From positions 1 to 64,000 of the IMG/VR virus record IMGVR_UViG_3300017605_000906: DNA of 64,000 nt; one strand, 5' to 3'. A program made the translations under genes and the position numbers. This stretch comes from a virus. Shown here piece after piece: positions 16,246 through 24,077 of the stretch (position 1 is the first letter of the stretch; every line of letters begins with the position of its first letter). The notes under the pieces were generated by a model, which ran no database searches, was not told the origin of the DNA, and saw nothing but the letters and a program-made list of their open reading frames with translations.

Positions 16246-16416
16246 TTAATCTAGGTTGAATTGCCTTACGGCAGGTTGCTGTGGTTTATTGAGACGTTTA
16301 TGGAGACGAGTTATTTGTCGTCCGTAGATACCGACTTTGGTATTTGCGAGTTTGAGTTTGCGCAGCCAACGCGAAAGTTGCGCATTGGCCTTGTCGAGTT
16401 TCTCTTGGTCTTTCAT
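16246..16416 (-). CDS. Small basic coiled-coil protein with RQFNLD tail, 56 aa
   Basis: Starts at an ATG overlapping the previous stop (ATGA, 16413-16416). Basic helix (SRWLRKLKLANTK, RQITRLHKRLNK), then a short PQQPAV linker and RQFNLD. The tail is a diverged copy of the RKFNF(D/E) ending seen on neighbouring proteins. Function unknown; a DNA- or RNA-binding adaptor is possible. Confidence 0.55.
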   Translation of the reverse strand: MKDQEKLDKANAQLSRWLRKLKLANTKVGIYGRQITRLHKRLNKPQQPAVRQFNLD

Positions 16417-16526
16417 GCGATGAAGTAGATGGACGCCCAGACAAGCACGTAGACAATGATTGCGCCGACCTTCATCTTGAAAGATAAGTCCTCGAACCAC
16501 GCTGCCGTTCTGTCTAGGAGTTGCAT
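16413..16526 (-). CDS. Small membrane protein, 37 aa
   Basis: An ATG at 16526 opens 37 codons ending in a TGA that overlaps the next ATG. An amphipathic N-terminus (MQLLDRTAAWFEDL) precedes one hydrophobic helix (GAIIVYVLVWASIYFIA) reaching the C-terminus. Very short, but its spacing and overlap fit the operon. Confidence 0.5.
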   Translation of the reverse strand: MQLLDRTAAWFEDLSFKMKVGAIIVYVLVWASIYFIA

Positions 16527-16530
16527 GGTT

Positions 16531-16803
16531 TTATCCTTTCACGATACCGACGTTGACGAGCAGCGACTTGATGAACTTGATGCGCCAGAGTCTCTTCCCG
16601 CGAAATTCGAGCACTGCCCGTTTCTCGGCGAGAATCGCCTTCTGCTTGGCGAGACACGGCGCGCAGATGCCGTGACTGACGCCGTAGTAACTGAGCGACG
16701 CGAGCTCAGGGAATGCCGCGAATACTTTGTTGCCCGGGAAGCAGTAGCAGCAGGCGTTGATTTGTTTCGCGTCGTGGTCGATGGTGTATGTGGTCGATGT
16801 CAT
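16531..16803 (-). CDS. Zinc-binding small protein, 90 aa
   Basis: CCYC near residue 18 and SHGICAPC near residue 44 form a two-knuckle zinc pattern common in small phage proteins; the rest is a basic helix. It is the first minus-strand gene after the divergent region, so it may be the first product of the leftward operon. Confidence 0.6.
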   Translation of the reverse strand: MTSTTYTIDHDAKQINACCYCFPGNKVFAAFPELASLSYYGVSHGICAPCLAKQKAILAEKRAVLEFRGKRLWRIKFIKSLLVNVGIVKG

Positions 16804-17271
16804 ATTTTTTATCTTTCAGGGGGAGTTTATGGTTTCGTCTCGTGACTACCGAGACTCATCAGGTGAGATAAGTTTCTCACTACCTCTTCAAGGCTGGACT
16901 TCGACTCTCGCCGAATCTCACTCGCGGGATTTCCTTCCGCTCGGTCACCATGAAGTTTTGAAGTTTTCCGGGTCCGTCTTGTCCTCGCTTTCTCGCTACT
17001 CGCGAACCTTCAGCTCAGACTTCGACCTACGCCTTTCGTTTCTTCGCCTACGAGCTGGCCGCTTTCGCGTTGCTCTCGCAGGTTGCCCGGAGGTTATTCC
17101 GGGAGTTTGTTTCCGCTGTCGTGTGGTCTCGCTAATCTCGTTGACTTTGCTAGGACGAGCCACTCAGCGCTGGGGGTTTCGGACTTCCAGCTTGTCCCAT
17201 CGTTTTGTTTCGCGGATACGACTCGAACCGCCTCGCACGTAAATATAGTAATCCACGTTGAGCAAGTGTCT

Positions 17272-17307
17272 AGCGAATATGAAAAAGATTTATTCTCCAT
17301 ATTCGCT
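17272..17307. repeat. 10-bp inverted repeat in divergent region
   Basis: AGCGAATATG and CATATTCGCT are perfect arms separated by a 16-nt A/T-rich loop. It lies about 110 bp upstream of the plus operon and could be an operator, terminator-like stem or origin element. Confidence 0.7.
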
Positions 17308-17406
17308 TCTACATCAATGGGTTAGGACTGTAAACTAATGAGACACGAAAAGCATTTTCGAGAAAATCAGTGGAATACAACGAAATCCGCGTGATTCGCA
17401 AACGGT

Positions 17407-17415
17407 AGATAATAG
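17407..17415 (+). promoter_or_regulatory. AGATAATA junction box 4 (plus strand)
   Basis: AGATAATAG on the plus strand, 3 nt before the GTG start of the SbcC-like gene. This copy has no upstream gene end, which argues for a regulatory role rather than a chance stop-codon context. Confidence 0.55.
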
Positions 17416-17418
17416 AGC

Positions 17419-18306
17419 GTGCGCATAAAGAGTATTCGAGTCATCAACTTTCAACGCCATCGACGACTCGTCATTCATCTCGACGATGTGACGGTGATTC
17501 GTGGCGAGACAGATGCAGGAAAATCTGCAGTGCTGCGTGCGTTGCGTTGGCTGTGCTTGAATGATTTTGCGGGCGCCAACTTCATTCGTCGTGGAGCGAA
17601 ACGTGCTGCGGTATCCGTTCGCATAATTCACAACAAGCAGCTCCACGAAATCACACGCGAGCGCAGTGCCAGTAACACGTATCGACTCGATGGCGAAATC
17701 TACAAAGCATTTGGCGCGAACGTCCCCGACAACATCGCCAACCTGCTGCGATTATCCGACGTCAACTTTGCCAGTCAACACGATGGTCCTTTTTGGTTCT
17801 GCGAAACTGCGCCCGAGGTATCGCGCAAGTTAAATGCCATTGTGGATTTGTCCGTCATTGATTCATCGCTATCGCATGTGGCCAAAGTGGTCACGACGAC
17901 AAACACTGAACTTGTCGTTCACGAATCCAGGCTGGAGTCCATCCGAGAGGACTTGAAGACCACGCAGCCCGAGCGCATAAAGGCGTTCGACTTGCTCCAC
18001 GAGATTCATCGAGATGAACGGGCAGTCTCACGCCGTATCGTTCGCTTGAAAGAATTGATTGAGGCGTCAGCTCGTCTCGAATCGCAAACGAACACCATCC
18101 CTTCATTCTCCGAAATCGAGATGCACTACAAGAAGTTAGTTTCCATCCAACAAAAGGTGGATAGCTTACAGCTCATCGTGAAACGGATTCGAGAAGCACA
18201 ACAGAATGTCGACACTGCTCAAAAGCGAGCAGTCCAAGCCGAACGAGAATTCAAACAACAAACCCAAGGTAAGCCATGTCCAATATGCGGAAGTCCGATG
18301 AAGTAA
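17419..18306 (+). CDS. SbcC/Rad50-type ATPase, N-terminal half ending at the zinc hook
   Basis: 295 residues from a GTG start. Residues 1-60 are the RecF/SMC-type ATP-binding lobe with Walker A GETDAGKS; a Q-loop region and one coiled-coil arm follow (about 150-285). The protein stops four residues after the zinc hook CPICG (287-291), so it contains only half of an SbcC/Rad50/gp46 ATPase. The other half, with signature and Walker B, is encoded at 19626-20198. The complex would tether and process DNA ends during recombination. It overlaps the nuclease gene by 31 nt. Confidence 0.85.
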   Translation: MRIKSIRVINFQRHRRLVIHLDDVTVIRGETDAGKSAVLRALRWLCLNDFAGANFIRRGAKRAAVSVRIIHNKQLHEITRERSASNTYRLDGEIYKAFGANVPDNIANLLRLSDVNFASQHDGPFWFCETAPEVSRKLNAIVDLSVIDSSLSHVAKVVTTTNTELVVHESRLESIREDLKTTQPERIKAFDLLHEIHRDERAVSRRIVRLKELIEASARLESQTNTIPSFSEIEMHYKKLVSIQQKVDSLQLIVKRIREAQQNVDTAQKRAVQAEREFKQQTQGKPCPICGSPMK

Positions 18307-19166
18307 TCGCTGTGCTGGTCGCAGACTTGCATCTAAGTCTTACAGCTCCCGCTTGTCGCGCTGATAAGAACTGGATGGACGTTCAGGCTGACTATCTACA
18401 TCAGCTGCGCCGCGTCGCTCGTAAAGTCCCCGTGCTCTGCGCGGGCGACATCTTCGACCGTTGGAACGCCGCCCCCGAGTTGATTCACCTCGCCTTGAAG
18501 CATCTCCCCGATGGAATGATTTGCGTTCCCGGACAGCACGACCTACCCAACCATCGCATGGATGATATGCATCGCAGTGGTTATGGAGTGCTCCGCGAAG
18601 CGGGGAAGATTCGACACATCTCAGGCTCGTCCATTCCAATCGAGCATGGTTGGACGGTGGATGGATATGGATGGAATGAGCCACTCAAGCCTGCCCGAAC
18701 GGTAAAACGAATTGCGCTGGTGCATCATTATTGTTGGATTCCCGGTAAAGGATATCCCGGTGCGTCCGAATCGAGTCGTCTTGCTGCGCTGCTCATCAAG
18801 CTGCGCAATTATGACCTGCGAGTATTCGGGGACAACCACATTCCCTTCTCGCGTCCGTCTGTTCATAACTGCGGCACGTTCATTCGTCGCAAGTCAGATG
18901 AGCTGCACCATCACCCTTCGCTGGGACTGCTCTTGAGCGATGGTCAGGTGAAGCGATACCCGTTGGACGTATCGAAAGACCTGTTTCATCAGAACGCAAA
19001 GCAGCGGGAGGAGTCGCAGCTCGACCTTAGTTCATTCATGGAGGAGCTGGAGGAACTAGGCGAGCAAGCCACCGACTTCAAGGCGACTGTCAAAAATTAC
19101 CTTCGTGACGCTCGACTCGATGACCCAATCAAGCAGATAATAAGAACAGCGGTCTATGAAAACTGA
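18276..19166 (+). CDS. SbcD/Mre11-type (gp47-like) metallophosphoesterase nuclease
   Basis: 296 residues with the phosphodiesterase motifs DLHL, GDIFDR, GQHD (a Q replaces the usual N), VHHY and GDNH, which bind two metal ions. Such nucleases pair with Rad50-like ATPases to trim DNA ends and open hairpins. It is encoded between the two halves of the split ATPase. An alternative start is the ATG four codons in. The C-terminal ~70 residues are helical and probably bind the coiled coil near the ATPase head. Confidence 0.88.
   Translation: MSNMRKSDEVIAVLVADLHLSLTAPACRADKNWMDVQADYLHQLRRVARKVPVLCAGDIFDRWNAAPELIHLALKHLPDGMICVPGQHDLPNHRMDDMHRSGYGVLREAGKIRHISGSSIPIEHGWTVDGYGWNEPLKPARTVKRIALVHHYCWIPGKGYPGASESSRLAALLIKLRNYDLRVFGDNHIPFSRPSVHNCGTFIRRKSDELHHHPSLGLLLSDGQVKRYPLDVSKDLFHQNAKQREESQLDLSSFMEELEELGEQATDFKATVKNYLRDARLDDPIKQIIRTAVYEN
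19135..19143 (+). promoter_or_regulatory. AGATAATA junction box 5 (plus strand)
   Basis: AGATAATAA inside the 3' end of the nuclease gene, read there in a different codon phase (CAG ATA ATA), 26 nt before the next start. This shows the box is not a by-product of one stop-codon context. Confidence 0.4.
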
Positions 19167-19169
19167 ATT

Positions 19170-19421
19170 ATGAATCTCAAACCTACACACCATGCATTGT
19201 TCGCCAGCCAGTTTGAAGTTACTGCGTGGCAATTCACCTTCAGTGCGCCGCTGCCCAAATGGATGGCTACAATCTTTTCAGAGAATGGGACACATTGGGT
19301 AGCACGCTCCAAGAGTGATGAAGTGGTCTATGCCAATGTCACAGATTGGGCCGTCGTCGTTGAAAAGAGCGTCGTGGTCCTTACGCACCCTGAATTCAAT
19401 TTGCTTTTCAAACCATTATGA
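19170..19421 (+). CDS. Hypothetical protein in recombination operon, 83 aa
   Basis: Mixed alpha/beta, aromatic-rich (AWQFTFSAPLPKWM). No family recognised. Its stop overlaps the next start by ATGA (19418-19421), so it is probably co-expressed with the split ATPase genes. Confidence 0.6.
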   Translation: MNLKPTHHALFASQFEVTAWQFTFSAPLPKWMATIFSENGTHWVARSKSDEVVYANVTDWAVVVEKSVVVLTHPEFNLLFKPL

Positions 19422-19651
19422 CAGAGGAAGCATTCACAGAACTGAAAGAGGAGCACGAGCAATGCGCCAGGGTAGTCGAGCGTGCGCGTGGAGCCCTTCA
19501 ACAACTGGAGCGTCAGTTGCGCAAAGAGTTTGGCTGCGATGTTCGTGGCGCCCGCAAGCTGCTCGCCAAACTGGAGACTCAGCAAACCGAAATCCAAGAA
19601 GCCCTGCAACGGGCCACCAAAGCATATGTTCGATTACGAGAGCGAGAGTGA
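19418..19651 (+). CDS. Small coiled-coil protein, 77 aa
   Basis: Two helices of heptad character flank a short FGCDVRG turn; heavily charged. It lies immediately before and overlaps the C-terminal SbcC half. It could supply part of the returning coiled-coil arm missing from the split ATPase (inference), or be an independent accessory factor. Confidence 0.6.
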   Translation: MTEEAFTELKEEHEQCARVVERARGALQQLERQLRKEFGCDVRGARKLLAKLETQQTEIQEALQRATKAYVRLRERE

Positions 19652-20198
19652 ACTCATCCAGGGTCTGCGTGAGCGCAGAAAGGCATTGAAGCTATCGTTG
19701 AAACGAGAGCGAGACTCATTGGAGCAAACCAAAATCAAATTGGAGCACGCTCGAAAAGCGCAAGAGGTGCTCCAGTCGCTCGCCCAATCGGTCCAACAAA
19801 AAGCACACGAACGAATCGCCCGCGTGGTTACGACTTGCTTGCAGACTGTATTCCCCGATGACCCATATGAGTTTCAAATTCGATTCGAGCGCAAGCGCGG
19901 GCGCACAGAGGCACGCCTAATCTTCGTGCGCGATGGATTGGAAGTCAGTCCTTTGTCGGCTAGTGGAGGAGGCGTCGTCGATGTGGCTGCGTTCGCATTG
20001 CGCGTGGCGTGTCTTTCTCTTCATCGTCCTCGACTCAGCCGACTGCTCGTGCTTGATGAACCATTTCGATTCGTCTCCGCGCAACACCACGATGCCATTC
20101 GCATCATGCTCAAGACATTGGCAAAAGAAATGGGCATTCAGATTGTGATGGTGACTCACAACGCGAACCTCGTCACGGGAAAAGTGATTGAGGTTTGA
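19626..20198 (+). CDS. SbcC/Rad50-type ATPase, C-terminal half
   Basis: 190 residues from the ATG at 19626 (a longer frame upstream is the shadow of the coiled-coil gene). A coiled-coil arm of about 65 residues is followed by the ABC signature SPLSASGGG, Walker B LLVLDEPF and the switch histidine VMVTHN. These complement the Walker A half at 17419-18306: together they make one Rad50-type head. Splitting this ATPase into two ORFs around the nuclease is unusual. Confidence 0.88.
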   Translation: MFDYESESELIQGLRERRKALKLSLKRERDSLEQTKIKLEHARKAQEVLQSLAQSVQQKAHERIARVVTTCLQTVFPDDPYEFQIRFERKRGRTEARLIFVRDGLEVSPLSASGGGVVDVAAFALRVACLSLHRPRLSRLLVLDEPFRFVSAQHHDAIRIMLKTLAKEMGIQIVMVTHNANLVTGKVIEV

Positions 20199-20280
20199 AC
20201 AAATAATTTGTTCCGTGATTGAACCTTCGCCGTTCGACGGAAACACCGTAGTGGAGTGAACAGATTATTTGTTTTCCGTG
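20197..20280. repeat. Palindromic pair at the end of the plus operon
   Basis: GAACAAATAATTTGTTC (20197-20213) is a perfect 17-bp palindrome starting inside the stop codon of the plus operon and followed by CGTG. A diverged copy with GATTATTTGTTTTCCGTG lies at 20258-20280. They may act as a bidirectional terminator between converging operons. Confidence 0.6.
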
Positions 20281-20408
20281 CGCTTGTGCGTCGCTTTGAG
20301 CGTCGTTTGCGCTATCGAGACTCGGTTTTGGTCCAAACATCGCGCCTAGCGAAGGCTGGACGCTGCGCCTAGCGTTCTTTTCGACTCGTCTGGACTACGC
20401 TTCGAGCG
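20281..20408. other. Convergent intergenic stretch with structured repeats
   Basis: No gene seen. It contains GCGCCTAGCG twice (20342-20351, 20365-20374) and a 39-bp block repeated at 48371-48409. The minus-strand tail operon ends at its right edge. Confidence 0.55.
20330..20368 (+). repeat. Dispersed repeat copy A
   Basis: Shares 32 of 39 positions with 48371-48409 (GG-CCAAACATCG ... CGAAGGC-GGACG-TGCGC). A second shared block, CGCTTTGAGCGTCG at about 20293, precedes it as CGCTTTCGAGCGTTCG precedes the other copy. Confidence 0.65.
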
Positions 20409-20807
20409 TTATGGGTAGACGAGTATCTCAACCATCGCAGCAGTCATCACGCCGTCGGCGAGGACTCCGCTCGAATAGGTCGAGACTCCCAGTTCATTTG
20501 CATCGTTGCGAACGATATCAATGGGCTGTCCGCCACCACCGCCCTCAAGCCCGGCGCGAATGAAGGTCTTGTTCACAACGAACGCGGCAGTGAGCGTCGC
20601 CGTATATTCACCATCAGTAACTCGGGCCCATACCACTGTGCCACCGAGTGTATTCTCCAACACGGTAGCAGACGGATTCCCTACACCTGCCTGCGTCACG
20701 ATGGCACGATAGACTTTGATGGCTGCCCATCCATCTACCAGGGCGATGGCGGCATTGATTTTCGACCTCGCGCTGGAGCCGACTTCATTGTTTGCGATGC
20801 TTGACAT
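20409..20807 (-). CDS. Phage tail-associated protein, 132 aa
   Basis: Last gene of the tail operon. N-terminus SSIANNEVGSSARSKINAA resembles the short anchor helices of tail fibre/appendage proteins, followed by a beta-rich domain (SATVLENTLGGTVVWARV) I recognise as frequent in phage tail-end hypothetical proteins. A role at the tail tip or in host binding is inferred from position. Confidence 0.5.
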   Translation of the reverse strand: MSSIANNEVGSSARSKINAAIALVDGWAAIKVYRAIVTQAGVGNPSATVLENTLGGTVVWARVTDGEYTATLTAAFVVNKTFIRAGLEGGGGGQPIDIVRNDANELGVSTYSSGVLADGVMTAAMVEILVYP

Positions 20808-20828
20808 ATGTTTGTGTTTTTTGGTTTG

Positions 20829-23800
20829 TTAGTCTCTCCAGAAATTATCATCTTCCCAACGCCCGAAATCATCCCACTCATTGAATTCCAGAATCCAAGC
20901 GGGGGCCAGCAAGTGCGGCCCTGATGCTGCTCCCATACTCGACCACGCATCACGCAGAGCTACCCACCAGAAGTAATCGGGATGCGTCAAGTCCGAATCC
21001 AGTTCCGTCGTGACGTATGTCTCTGTAGGCATATCGGGCGACGAACCGGGATTGGACACGCACTCTTCCGTGTAGGGCGTTTCAAACACCGGGTCAAATG
21101 ATTCAGTCAGCGATAGCCAAATGGCGAAGCAGTGCAAGTCGCACTCGTCAGGGTTATCCCAGAACAAGCGCCACGTGTATGTCAGTCCATCGCTGCTGAC
21201 GTCAAACAACTCAACGCCCGGAGATGCTCCCGAGCTATCTTCAGTCGGTAGCGCGGGCGCGGCGTTGGACAGTTCTATCGGGCGCGGTAGTTCATTCGCC
21301 ACAATATCGCCCGTGTCCTCGTCGAGGTTCATTGTATCCACCGTCACGAGCATCTCACTCACCAGGTTGCCATCTTCCAACGCCATCTCGTAGGTGTAAA
21401 TGAATTCCAGTTCAGTCTGCTGAGTGGTGCGCTTCAGAATCGGGCCCGACTCATTAGAATTGTCATAGACTCGAATCAAGTAGGCGTCGATGTTGATGTC
21501 CTCCCACCAACGTATTCCCCATTGCAGACACTCCCAGGGAATATGATTTTCCAGGCCGAGAGTGAGCGTCAGGGTGATACTCGATTCAATCCAAGGACCC
21601 TGCCCTTCGTTCAACGCTGCCACGCGCACGTAGACAGGTCCCGGCCACCCCTGGAATTGAACTGACGTTCGCGGAGTCTGAGATAAGAATTCCCAGTTGT
21701 CTGCATCGCGAGAGATTTGCACGATGTAACTGGTCGCACCAAACGACGCCGACCATACCGCTTGAACGAGCATCAACGTGCTGTCGACTTGCGTCAGGGT
21801 CAGATGTGAGATTTCGGGATTGTCGGGCACCTCGGGCGGGCCCGTGGGCTTGTCCAGTTCGGGAGCCACCAACTCGTCGAACGAAAAGATGGCAGGGACT
21901 TCAGGCACTGCGGTGATTTTGATACGCTCGCCTCCTTGAGGTTCGACTTTCACCACCTTGAGATACTGCGTGATGTCTCCCGTCTGGCCGAACATAAAGA
22001 GCATCGGCTCATTCCCTCCTCCCAACAAGAATGAGAAGTCCGTCGCCTCGCCCGCGAGATGGATGATGACTTGTTTCGGGTCACTGGTCTCCTCGACGTT
22101 CAATGGACCGATGAGCTCAGCTCGATTGTTACGCAGCATGATTTGATTGGCGCCATCGCTCGCGTCCGAGAATATCAAAGGCTCAGAGACGCAGAGCAAC
22201 CATGTGCCATCAGTCAACTCTTGCGCATCCAGGATGTAGCCGCTCTGTCCCCATTGAGGCACGTCGTGAACTACCGCAATCAAATCACCATAGCTGGGGA
22301 TGATGCCTTCCATCCCCGTCTCGAAGGTAACATTCTCGCGCAAGTATCGCTCCACTGCCAAGATATACATCCCTTCACGGTAGGCGTGCTGGCGGTCTTG
22401 GATACCGGGCAAGCGCATGTCCTTCGAGTTGCTTCCCGCATCTGAGTCGTCGGGGAGAATGCAATGCACCGTTTCTTGTTTGTAGCCCGTGGTCGGGTCT
22501 GTATATTCAATCTGAATCGAATCGTGCTCGTTCAAGTCCCATAGTTTGATATCCCATGTAAACGTGCCCTGAATAATGTTGTCGGGGATAAACATCCCAA
22601 TAGGCACGATGGCGGGAGCGTCTCGCTTCAATGAAATCAACGAGCCCACCAAAAGCGGAACGCCTCTTCCTACGCGAGCGATGGTGCGCGCAGCTTCCCA
22701 TACCGTAACGGGGTCCCGGAACGTCCAGTCAAAGTGCTCGTTGCGCGATTCATACAACGCTTCCAGCGCCCAGAGTGTGTCCCAATCATAGTAGGAGTCA
22801 TCCGTAATCTGTCCGCCGTAGTGGGAGCGCATCACGTCCACGAACGCCCAGACAATGGACCGTGTAGCTATCGGCTCTGACCAACCTTCAGAGTCCGATG
22901 AGCCACTCGAACCTTCAAAACGAATCGGGAGTTTGCGCGTCGCGATGACATTGAATTTCTCACGCGTGCGTGCATTGAGATTATTCGTCGCCCGTATCTT
23001 GACCGCAAGCATGGTCACATCTCCGTAGTCGGGCTGCTCGCCAGTTACAAATCCACGTAGTCCGTCCCATACTGCGTCATGCCCATCCCTGCCTCCAAAA
23101 TTCTTGCCATCGACACGGCGAATCCGAATCTCATATCGTCCTACAGTAACGGCATATCTGTGCGTGATGCGTCGGGGCGTCATCGTCGCTGCGGTAAAAC
23201 TTTCCTGTTCCAGAAGGGTGAAAGCACCGAGCGGCGCACCCGCATCATCAATCAAGCGAGTCTGCACCTGATACACAATCGTGTTAGATTGAGTCTGTCC
23301 TTTTTTAGAGGTATGATACAGACCTTTGGGAAACAGGATGTCTATTTCAATCTGCTGCACCTCTGTGGTAGGCGGAGAAACATCAAACGGTCCTATCCAG
23401 CCATCCACGGGATACTCAGGCTCATTAGGCGCATACAGCGTTTGCCCACCCACTTCAATCGACGTTACTACATTCGTGTCAAACAACGTCGTGACGTCGC
23501 CGGGTTCCAGAATCTCATACTCCGCTTCATCGAATTGGTCAATGGACGTATCTCCAATTTGCACCTCCTCGATTTCATAAACCCCCTGGCCAATGCAAAA
23601 TAGTGAATGCTGGTATTGGTCATTGTGTTGGTAGCGATAGAATGGGCGCGACGCCAGTGAAGGATAGATTCTGTTCCGACCATAGTTGCATTCAATCGGC
23701 TCGCCCATTCGGACCTGGTTGACTTGTCCCTTGATGGTGAATACAGGGTCCGATTCAGGTTGCTCTCCCGGCGTGGATGGTTGCGTGACCAATGCCAAAA

Positions 23801-24077
23801 TCACCGAGACGACGATGAGCACAATTGCAACGATGACGTATTCAATGCCTGTGCAAGCAATGAAGTTGACCACGTCATCCTCTTGAATCGGTTCGTCCCA
23901 TTGTTTGCGCATGCGCGGCTTACCGTTCACCACGCACAGAGTCGGTGTATTGAACTCTGTGAACCCGGGATATGTTTCGCGCAACCATTCCCAGATGGTG
24001 ATACCACCCGCGTGGCGATGCTTTTTTAATCCATCCAACGGACGAAAAGGATTGGGCGTTTCAATAATCCAGGCCAT
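20829..24077 (-). CDS. Tail tip / host specificity protein J-like
   Basis: 1082 residues from the ATG at 24077. The order follows lambda J-type central tail proteins: an N-terminal ubiquitin-like part (NPFRPLDG), a hydrophobic segment (YVIVAIVLIVVSVILALV), the conserved GEPIECNYGRNRIYPSLAS patch, a beta-rich tail hub, then fibronectin-like modules (for example FGATSYIVQISRDADNW). This protein forms the tail end and contacts the host surface. It follows the NlpC/P60 gene, as in lambda K-I-J order. Confidence 0.85.
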   Translation of the reverse strand: MAWIIETPNPFRPLDGLKKHRHAGGITIWEWLRETYPGFTEFNTPTLCVVNGKPRMRKQWDEPIQEDDVVNFIACTGIEYVIVAIVLIVVSVILALVTQPSTPGEQPESDPVFTIKGQVNQVRMGEPIECNYGRNRIYPSLASRPFYRYQHNDQYQHSLFCIGQGVYEIEEVQIGDTSIDQFDEAEYEILEPGDVTTLFDTNVVTSIEVGGQTLYAPNEPEYPVDGWIGPFDVSPPTTEVQQIEIDILFPKGLYHTSKKGQTQSNTIVYQVQTRLIDDAGAPLGAFTLLEQESFTAATMTPRRITHRYAVTVGRYEIRIRRVDGKNFGGRDGHDAVWDGLRGFVTGEQPDYGDVTMLAVKIRATNNLNARTREKFNVIATRKLPIRFEGSSGSSDSEGWSEPIATRSIVWAFVDVMRSHYGGQITDDSYYDWDTLWALEALYESRNEHFDWTFRDPVTVWEAARTIARVGRGVPLLVGSLISLKRDAPAIVPIGMFIPDNIIQGTFTWDIKLWDLNEHDSIQIEYTDPTTGYKQETVHCILPDDSDAGSNSKDMRLPGIQDRQHAYREGMYILAVERYLRENVTFETGMEGIIPSYGDLIAVVHDVPQWGQSGYILDAQELTDGTWLLCVSEPLIFSDASDGANQIMLRNNRAELIGPLNVEETSDPKQVIIHLAGEATDFSFLLGGGNEPMLFMFGQTGDITQYLKVVKVEPQGGERIKITAVPEVPAIFSFDELVAPELDKPTGPPEVPDNPEISHLTLTQVDSTLMLVQAVWSASFGATSYIVQISRDADNWEFLSQTPRTSVQFQGWPGPVYVRVAALNEGQGPWIESSITLTLTLGLENHIPWECLQWGIRWWEDINIDAYLIRVYDNSNESGPILKRTTQQTELEFIYTYEMALEDGNLVSEMLVTVDTMNLDEDTGDIVANELPRPIELSNAAPALPTEDSSGASPGVELFDVSSDGLTYTWRLFWDNPDECDLHCFAIWLSLTESFDPVFETPYTEECVSNPGSSPDMPTETYVTTELDSDLTHPDYFWWVALRDAWSSMGAASGPHLLAPAWILEFNEWDDFGRWEDDNFWRD

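Larger units (their letters stand above)
16804..17418. other. 615-bp divergent non-coding region (candidate origin/control region)
   Basis: Lies between leftward and rightward operons. I see no convincing gene. It is pyrimidine-skewed on the plus strand and rich in CTCGC repeats (for example near 16912, 16993, 17003, 17072 and 17129), contains a GTGAGA/TCTCAC hairpin at about 16863-16880 and a long inverted repeat at 17272-17307. Divergent promoters and a replication origin would be expected in such a place; I could not identify clear sigma-70 boxes. Confidence 0.5.

Noticed and set aside
16757-17242. 161-aa plus-strand ORF in the divergent region
   Set aside because: Starts inside a minus gene, Ser/Arg/Leu-rich without domain features, no ribosome site; looks like chance open frame in pyrimidine-skewed DNA.
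17094-17300. 68-aa minus-strand ORF in the divergent region
   Set aside because: Begins inside the inverted repeat and has no ribosome site or recognisable pattern.
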